In this document: piece after piece, positions 58,381 through 64,000 of the stretch
Position numbering within the stretch: the stretch's first letter is position 1
Layout: every line of letters starts with the position of its first letter
Source of the DNA: Gammaproteobacteria bacterium
GTDB lineage: Bacteria; Pseudomonadota; Gammaproteobacteria; UBA6429; Thiohalophilaceae
Direction: 5' to 3'
DNA: 64,000 nucleotides
Assembly: GCA_024641475.1 (NCBI GenBank)
Contig: JAHECZ010000004.1
Span: 36,019-100,018 of the forward strand
The notes under the pieces: generated by a model
Database searches by the model: none
Told to the model about the DNA's origin: nothing
The model's input: only the letters and a program-made list of their open reading frames with translations
Position numbers and translations under genes: made by a program

Positions 58381-60255
58381 ATGTCCGGCATCATTCTATA
58401 TAAACTTGCGCTGATCGGTGCCCTGGGCATTCTTTGCCAATGGTTAGCGTGGCGTCTGAAATTACCTGCGATTCTGTTTTTGTTGCTTGCCGGGATTTTC
58501 TTTGGTCCGGTCACCGGTGTGTTACACCCGGATCAATTATTCGGTGATCTGTTGTTTCCGATGATCTCTCTGGCCGTGGCGGTGATCCTGTTTGAAGGCA
58601 GCCTGACCTTGCGTCTGGATGAAATCCGCGGTCTGGAAAAAGTAGTACAACGTATGGTTACCACCGGCTTGCTGATCACCTGGACGGTGACATCACTCGC
58701 GACCTATTTCTTTTTGAATTTCTCCGGCGAGTTGGCCATTTTGTTCGGTGCCATGACCGTGGTGACAGGACCAACCGTCATCGTACCGATGTTACGTACG
58801 GTACGACCTACCGCGCACATTGCCAACATTCTGCGTTGGGAAGGCATAGTGATCGATCCCATCGGCGCATTACTCGCGGTGCTGGTCTTCGAATACATCG
58901 TCGCCAGTCATGCCGGCAGTGCCGCCACCTGGCACACCTTGCTGAGTTTCAGCTGGCAAATTCTGGTCGGTACGGGCTTGGGGATCGCCGCCGGGCAATT
59001 TATGGGAACGGTACTGCGTAAACACTGGTTACCCAGTTATCTGCACAATCTGGGATCGCTCAGTTATGTCTGCGCGGTATTTGCACTGGCCAATGCCTTC
59101 GCGGCTGAATCCGGTTTGTTAACCGTCACCGTCATGGGCATGTGGCTGGCGAATATGAAGCATGTCGAGATAGCCGAGATCATCGACTTCAAGGAAAGTC
59201 TCAGTCTGTTATTTATCTCGGCGTTATTCATCATTCTCGCCGCTCGTCTGGACTTCGGCCAAATTCAGTTATTGGGTTGGTCAGCGGTAGGTGTCCTGCT
59301 GGTAATGCAATTTATCGCTCGGCCGTTGAAAATTTCCGTGTCATCCTGGGGATCCAAACTCTCCTGGCGTGAGCGTCTGTTGCTATCGTGGATTGCGCCG
59401 CGTGGCATCGTCGCCGCCGCCGTTGCAGCCATTTTTTCCTTTCAGCTGGAAAAAGCCGGACTGCCACAGGCCAGTCTGCTGGTTCCCCTGACATTCGTTA
59501 TCATCATCGGCACTGTCTTGTTACAAGGCACCACTGCGCGTGCCATTGCGCTCGGTTTAAAAGTGGCCGAACCTGAACCGCGCGGCTATTTAATTCTCGG
59601 CGCAAACCCGCTGGCACGCAATATTGCCGCAGTGTTGCATAAACACGGTTTGCGCGTTGTTGTCGCCGACACCAACTGGGAACACATTCGCAATGCGGCC
59701 ATGCAAAACCTGCCGACATTTTATGGCAACGTAATGTCGGAACAAGCCGACCGTCGCCTGGACCTCGTGGGCATCGGTCATCTCCTGACATTATCGCCAC
59801 AAGTGGATCAAAATGATCTGGCAGCGGTTGGTTATCGCACGGAGTTTGGCCGCGAACACATCTATCAACTACGTACTGAACGCGATGCCACCGGCAAGCT
59901 ATTGCCAGTAAAAAATAAACCCAACATCGGCGAATATGCCTTTGGTGACGACATCAGCTATGAATCATTATCGGAGGTGCTCGCTCAGGGTGGCGAGATC
60001 CACAGCACCCCCTTGAGCAAGGAATTTAATTTCGATGCTTTTTATCAAAAACATTATAAACGTGCGGTGTTGTTATTCACGATTGATCCTCGCGGCAATC
60101 TGCATGTCTATACGTCACATAATGAACCCAATCCGCAACCCGGCTGGATCATTATCAGTCTGATGCAACCCGTTAAAGAACCGGTTGAACCCGTGATAAA
60201 AAAACCAACACCGCAAGAACCCCCGCCAACAGGGGATAGTAGTAATACTAAATAA
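58381..60255 (+). CDS. CPA1-type cation:proton antiporter with TrkA-N domain
   Basis: 624 aa. About twelve membrane helices in the first 390 residues (GAMTVVTGPTVIVPMLRTVRP and GIVIDPIGALLAVLVFEY are the antiporter core), then a Rossmann TrkA-N domain (GYLILGANPLARNIAAVLHKHGLRVVVAD) and a C-terminal domain. Likely a NhaP2-like K+ or Na+/H+ antiporter gated by nucleotide binding. A Pro-rich tail ends the protein. It follows mscS by 4 nt. Confidence 0.92.
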   Translation: MSGIILYKLALIGALGILCQWLAWRLKLPAILFLLLAGIFFGPVTGVLHPDQLFGDLLFPMISLAVAVILFEGSLTLRLDEIRGLEKVVQRMVTTGLLITWTVTSLATYFFLNFSGELAILFGAMTVVTGPTVIVPMLRTVRPTAHIANILRWEGIVIDPIGALLAVLVFEYIVASHAGSAATWHTLLSFSWQILVGTGLGIAAGQFMGTVLRKHWLPSYLHNLGSLSYVCAVFALANAFAAESGLLTVTVMGMWLANMKHVEIAEIIDFKESLSLLFISALFIILAARLDFGQIQLLGWSAVGVLLVMQFIARPLKISVSSWGSKLSWRERLLLSWIAPRGIVAAAVAAIFSFQLEKAGLPQASLLVPLTFVIIIGTVLLQGTTARAIALGLKVAEPEPRGYLILGANPLARNIAAVLHKHGLRVVVADTNWEHIRNAAMQNLPTFYGNVMSEQADRRLDLVGIGHLLTLSPQVDQNDLAAVGYRTEFGREHIYQLRTERDATGKLLPVKNKPNIGEYAFGDDISYESLSEVLAQGGEIHSTPLSKEFNFDAFYQKHYKRAVLLFTIDPRGNLHVYTSHNEPNPQPGWIIISLMQPVKEPVEPVIKKPTPQEPPPTGDSSNTK

Positions 60256-60268
60256 TCCGTCTATTGGA

Positions 60269-60697
60269 TCATTCTATTTTGAACACAGCCGCGAGATTTT
60301 TTGTATCTATTACTTCGCCGTTCCGAATAATGGCAATTTGCGCACCGACACGATAGCTACCCTTATGCAGTGGTTTTAAGACGCGTGTTTGCGTATTAGG
60401 CAGTGTACTACCATATTTAATCGGGAACTTTACAAAATTTTCCTCGATTAAATTCAGATTACTATCAGCAGGTCTTACCATCTCCCAAGTAACACAATCT
60501 TTTTCACAGTCATTGGTAGTCACGACATCAATTACATTCACCATGAATTTTGTGTCGATAGATCCCAGATCAGCATCTGGCAATGTGAAAGCCACATCAT
60601 CTCCATTAACCAATACAATAATCTTGTCAAATTTATAACAGGCAGTTAGCACTAATACACAAATTATAATGGCACAAAGACGCGTCGCCTGTTTCAT
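60269..60697 (-). CDS. small lipoprotein, unknown
   Basis: 142 aa from the ATG at 60697. Lipoprotein signal with lipobox VLTAC. The mature part is beta-rich and has a CEKDC pair; no known family comes to mind. It overlaps the HExxH gene by 4 nt (ATGA), so the two are coupled. A periplasmic lipoprotein coupled to a Rhs/Vgr-like metallopeptidase may be its inhibitor or immunity protein, but this is inference only. Confidence 0.72.
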   Translation of the reverse strand: MKQATRLCAIIICVLVLTACYKFDKIIVLVNGDDVAFTLPDADLGSIDTKFMVNVIDVVTTNDCEKDCVTWEMVRPADSNLNLIEENFVKFPIKYGSTLPNTQTRVLKPLHKGSYRVGAQIAIIRNGEVIDTKNLAAVFKIE

Positions 60698-61212
60698 TGT
60701 GCGAATCTCCTTGTGCACGTCACACTGCGACTAGCAGGTGGCCCATACAAATCTTTCTCACATTTAGTGACATGGCGAGCATAACCGGGATTGGCCATGA
60801 ATCGAGCGAGAACTTGTGAGTAAAGCGGTTGATAACTTGCCTGGGATCCTGGATTTTTCACGCGCTTGATCAATGGCGCAGTCCCTTCACGGAATAACAG
60901 GTAGTTGTCTTCGATAATTTGTGCCTGTTGCTCAATACGATACTTCAGTAAATCTTTTCCTGCCTCCAGCTCGTATTGATACGCCTTGGCATAATCGAAG
61001 AGGTTGCGGATGGACTCCCCAATGGCGGCAGCAACGGGGCTCAGAATATTAAGTTGGTATTGCCAGACATGGACCATTTCATGGATAAAAAAAGCCTTCA
61101 AAGTCGGGCCTTGTAATGAATAGTCGTTAAAATAGGTAGTTGCCCCGACTGCATAAATCTCCCCGTTGGGAGTCATGCCACTTTCATCCGGCTGGAAAAA
61201 GGCGTATTTCAC
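60694..61212 (-). CDS. HExxH metallopeptidase-like protein, Rhs/Vgr-associated type, 5'-frameshifted
   Basis: 172 aa in the open frame, from a GTG at 61212. Seen: FFQPDESGMTPNGEIY, then a zinc motif HEMVHVWQYQ at residues 44-53. This matches, from memory, small proteins annotated as Rhs- or Vgr-related. Those begin about 30 residues earlier, and the missing part is found directly upstream in another frame (61213-61304), so this is probably the body of a frameshifted gene. The C-terminal half is helical, with CEKDLYGPP near the end. Confidence 0.75.
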   Translation of the reverse strand: MKYAFFQPDESGMTPNGEIYAVGATTYFNDYSLQGPTLKAFFIHEMVHVWQYQLNILSPVAAAIGESIRNLFDYAKAYQYELEAGKDLLKYRIEQQAQIIEDNYLLFREGTAPLIKRVKNPGSQASYQPLYSQVLARFMANPGYARHVTKCEKDLYGPPASRSVTCTRRFAQ

Positions 61213-61304
61213 ATTATGGATTTTAACTGTGGTGTAATTAATGGAATCCTTGAAAACACTTTTGCGATGTTGATTTCCCCCGAAGTCAATGCGCGTTCGC
61301 CCAT
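61213..61304 (-). pseudogene. out-of-frame N-terminus of the HExxH protein
   Basis: From the ATG at 61304 the translation is MGERALTSGEINIAK, as expected for the family's N-terminus. After a run of four A residues (minus strand, 61263-61260) the matching frame moves by one, giving KSVFKDSINYTTVKIHNVKY, which runs straight into the annotated body. A fifth A would restore one frame. AGGGA precedes the ATG. Either a homopolymer sequencing error or a real frameshift. Confidence 0.7.
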
Positions 61305-61416
61305 GATGACATTCCCTGTTGAGTTGATACGAAGATGAATTTACTGTTTACTGACACATGATACAAGACTGAGTGGCCATAACCTGGTTCAATTGGAAAT
61401 TCAAACAAATTCCGGA

Positions 61417-61445
61417 CAGTTCATCCCCACGCGTGTGGGGAACAC
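61417..61445 (-). repeat. solitary type I-E-like CRISPR repeat
   Basis: 29 nt. On the minus strand it reads GTGTTCCCCACACG then CGTGGGGATGAACTG, one base from the common I-E repeat ending in GAACCG. Neither side has another repeat at I-E spacing (61 nt). Its translation, VFPTRVGMN, is the well-known artefact of I-E repeats. Confidence 0.82.
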
Positions 61446-61705
61446 GCCATTGAACAGGTACAGCTTGAATTCGGTGAAAATCCAGCTGGCGAATTCAAAG
61501 TCCATGTCATTCTGCGCAAAGGTACCACCATAGCACCCGGCCTTAGAGATGAGACCGACGACCGCCGTTTGCTCAATCCATTGCTTGGGAGTCAGGGTAA
61601 AGCTGTTCAGACCCGCCTGTTTTTAAACCCGTCGAATTCGATGGGTTTAAAATCCGGGTTATTGAGCTGTTCCCAAATTCACAGGAACTCATTCGAACAG
61701 GCGCT
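61446..61705 (-). pseudogene. decayed KilA-N domain protein
   Basis: Minus-strand translation gives WEQLNNPDFKPIEFDGFKN, then after a one-base frameshift near 61617 QAGLNSFTLTPKQWIEQT and GLISKAGCYGGTFAQNDMDF, continuing EFASWIFTEFKLYLFNG. From memory this matches the KilA-N domain proteins (phage and mobile-element DNA-binding domain) almost word for word. There is also a stop (NEFL*IWEQ) before it, and the C-terminus ends exactly at the I-E-like repeat instead of the usual KEFQRLK. No functional gene. Confidence 0.8.
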
Positions 61706-61742
61706 ATGATCTCACGCGTGGGGCAAGCGTAGCGAGTAAGGC

Positions 61743-61780
61743 GTTTCAACGCCTCACCCGTTCAATTGAACGGGTGCAAC
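61743..61780 (-). repeat. degenerate leader-distal terminal repeat
   Basis: Its 5' part reads GTTTCAACGCCT instead of GTTTCAATCCT, one base longer with changes, while the palindrome and CAAC end are intact. Typical for the oldest end of an array. Confidence 0.9.
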
Positions 61781-61957
61781 CTTCCCTGCATTGTCTGGAT
61801 TACCACATTCATCACGTTTCAATCCTCACCCGTTCAATTGAACGGGTGCAACATTTAAAATTGGATGTTGCTGCATCCGTTACACTGTTTCAATCCTCAC
61901 CCGTTCAATTGAACGGGTGCAACTTACCGCCTCATCGTAGTTTGCTTTGTTTTGGAC

Positions 61958-61994
61958 GTTTCAATCCTCACACGTTCAATTGAACGGGTGCAAC
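61958..61994 (-). repeat. repeat 4 with a C-to-A change in the palindrome
   Basis: Reads CACACGTTCAA in the left arm instead of CACCCGTTCAA, breaking one base pair of the stem. It is the only internal repeat with a change that I found, and sits near the old end. Confidence 0.9.
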
Positions 61995-64000
61995 TTGAAT
62001 TGTCAGGTCAAGAGATGCTGATAACAAGTTTCAATCCTCACCCGTTCAATTGAACGGGTGCAACGATATGCGTACTGGCAAGATTCTTTCCTCCCGTATG
62101 TTTCAATCCTCACCCGTTCAATTGAACGGGTGCAACCTTAATCCCGGCGTTAAAGATTCGCTTTCGGCGGTGTTTCAATCCTCACCCGTTCAATTGAACG
62201 GGTGCAACAATCATCACCAGCGGCACGTCCGAATTATTTTTAGTTTCAATCCTCACCCGTTCAATTGAACGGGTGCAACTCCGGGCTAATATCGCCTCTA
62301 CGTCGGTATTATCTGTTTCAATCCTCACCCGTTCAATTGAACGGGTGCAACAATGTTGTTGATAACAGGGTAGCCGGATCGAGAGGTTTCAATCCTCACC
62401 CGTTCAATTGAACGGGTGCAACGATTTGCATTGGTAGCACACGCGCTACTAACGCCAGGTTTCAATCCTCACCCGTTCAATTGAACGGGTGCAACCCATG
62501 GCGCGGATACACTCTAGGTGGTGTGTTGTGTTTCAATCCTCACCCGTTCAATTGAACGGGTGCAACAATCTATTATCTTCTTCTACTACTGAGGAAACAA
62601 GGTTTCAATCCTCACCCGTTCAATTGAACGGGTGCAACTCACAGGGCTGTATTCAGGCCCACGCACTGGCCGGTTTCAATCCTCACCCGTTCAATTGAAC
62701 GGGTGCAACGAGCACGATCATCACGTTTGCAGGTTCAATTCAGGTTTCAATCCTCACCCGTTCAATTGAACGGGTGCAACCCGACAACTCATCATCGGTG
62801 ATCGTGCTACCAAAGTTTCAATCCTCACCCGTTCAATTGAACGGGTGCAACCCACTGTGGCTTGTTTTAGAGCTGGCTCATTGTATTGTTTCAATCCTCA
62901 CCCGTTCAATTGAACGGGTGCAACGTATCCTTGTATCCTTGTTTCCTTAGTAGTAGAAGTTTCAATCCTCACCCGTTCAATTGAACGGGTGCAACAGCTC
63001 ATGATTGCACCTCCTCGATCGAGTTATACGTTTCAATCCTCACCCGTTCAATTGAACGGGTGCAACTTTGGTGTGGATGTACTCAGTGCCATGGCGTTGG
63101 GGTTTCAATCCTCACCCGTTCAATTGAACGGGTGCAACCTGCGGCAACAGTTAAGTGATTGAAATGTAAAGAGTTTCAATCCTCACCCGTTCAATTGAAC
63201 GGGTGCAACACCGCACAGCGGGTTTGACCATTGCTACTGGTTCGTTTCAATCCTCACCCGTTCAATTGAACGGGTGCAACTTTGGCGCACAATCGGATAT
63301 TGAATACTTTGAGTCTGTTTCAATCCTCACCCGTTCAATTGAACGGGTGCAACGTCTACGGTTGAATTGGTAGCGTCAATCCAAAAAGTTTCAATCCTCA
63401 CCCGTTCAATTGAACGGGTGCAACTACAGGAAGGGGTAAACCGCAACAGTTTCAAGAAGTTTCAATCCTCACCCGTTCAATTGAACGGGTGCAACGGTGG
63501 CCATGTTGACTAAACCACGTCCCATACGGGTTTCAATCCTCACCCGTTCAATTGAACGGGTGCAACCACTCGACGGGTTGTATGACCCGTTAGGACATAT
63601 TGTTTCAATCCTCACCCGTTCAATTGAACGGGTGCAACTTTCCTGCAAGTCTTCCATGATCATAGCTTTGGTTGTTTCAATCCTCACCCGTTCAATTGAA
63701 CGGGTGCAACACGAATTTGGGACGAAATGGCGAGACTGATCGCGGTTTCAATCCTCACCCGTTCAATTGAACGGGTGCAACAGCCGGGGATCGGTGATGT
63801 TTTTCGTTTTTTATCAGTTTCAATCCTCACCCGTTCAATTGAACGGGTGCAACGGGGGTAGTTGTATGAACATCCAAGTTAAATCCAGTTTCAATCCTCA
63901 CCCGTTCAATTGAACGGGTGCAACTCAATACCAAAATGCAAAATAGTGATAAAATAGTGTTTCAATCCTCACCCGTTCAATTGAACGGGTGCAACCTGTT

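Larger units (their letters stand above)
61743..64000 (-). CRISPR. CRISPR array, 32 repeats visible, continues past the window
   Basis: Repeat unit, 37 nt, plus strand: GTTTCAATCCT, then CACCCGTTCAA and TTGAACGGGTG (a perfect 22-bp palindrome), then CAAC. I count 32 repeats (first at 61743-61780, last at 63959-63995), 31 complete spacers of 33-36 nt, and the start of another. On the minus strand the repeat ends in ATTGAAAC, the usual crRNA 5' tag of type I and III systems, so transcription runs right to left and the leader lies beyond 64000. The left terminal repeat is degenerate, as expected for the leader-distal end. No cas gene is in the window, so the type is undecided. Confidence 0.97.

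Noticed and set aside
61446-61742. Possibility that the KilA-N strip is a set of I-E spacers
   Set aside because: The protein similarity runs for about 250 nt without repeats in between, so it is a gene fragment and not spacer content.
62710-62814. Neighbouring spacers sharing AGCACGATCA in opposite orientation
   Set aside because: Only 10 bases match; with about 31 spacers compared on both strands a match of this length is expected by chance.
61774-63739. Several open frames of 69-80 codons inside the CRISPR array
   Set aside because: They are read through repeats and spacers, repeat the same peptide (such as SSPVQLNGCN) every 71-73 nt, and have no ribosome binding site. They are artefacts of the array.

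Overview
This 64 kb window looks like chromosome of a free-living, respiring gammaproteobacterium with mid-range GC. The evidence is gene content and order: coaD-rsmD, ftsYEX-rpoH, a complete cbb3 (cco) cluster next to a caa3/aa3 (cta) cluster, bioB-F-H-C-D, ubiC-ubiA, rpoZ-spoT-gmk-yicC, rph-rdgB-hemW and a Clp-like CRP. I cannot name the genus from sequence alone.

Layout. 0-4.3 kb: ferredoxin, coaD, rsmD and a pair of M16 zinc-protease homologues, one active-looking and one without its metal motif. 4.3-9.4 kb: ftsY-ftsE-ftsX, a REC-REC-GGDEF regulator, and rpoH behind a promoter overlaid by a near-perfect CIRCE (HrcA) element. 9.4-12 kb: a membrane VWA protein and a coiled-coil membrane partner. 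12-28 kb: two terminal-oxidase clusters on the minus strand (ccoNOQP-ccoG-fixH-ccoI-ccoS, and ctaC-ctaD-small ORF-ctaG-ctaE with SURF1, a SCO-like protein and ctaB). I translated two tiny single-helix membrane proteins there (33 and 34 aa). No heme A synthase (ctaA) is present. 28-33 kb: biotin operon. 33-44 kb: comF, a GbsR/MarR regulator with a palindromic operator, an outer-membrane protein, ubiCA, recG, ridA, a YiiX-like protein, spoT, rpoZ, gmk and yicC.

44.5-52.5 kb holds a Ser/Thr kinase, PP2C phosphatase, LemA, M48 protease block, then rph-rdgB, then a trypsin-like protease overlapping an FHA-domain membrane protein: a kinase/phosphatase/phosphothreonine-reader set spread over 8 kb. 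52.5-60.3 kb: hemW, rof (Rho inhibitor), a PrcB-like lipoprotein, a truncated cupin remnant, a ROK sugar kinase, a Clp-like regulator, trmB, an MscS channel and a CPA1-TrkA antiporter.

60.3-64 kb is the accessory end. It has a lipoprotein overlapping a small HExxH protein of the Rhs/Vgr-associated kind whose N-terminus is split off by a one-base frameshift. Then come a solitary type I-E-like CRISPR repeat, a decayed KilA-N pseudogene abutting it, and a CRISPR array (32 repeats visible, 31 complete spacers) running off the right edge. The 37-nt repeat contains a perfect 22-bp palindrome. The 8-nt tag on the minus strand and a degenerate terminal repeat at the left both place the leader, and possibly cas genes, beyond base 64000. 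Two spacers share a 21-nt segment at 20/21 identity in opposite orientation.
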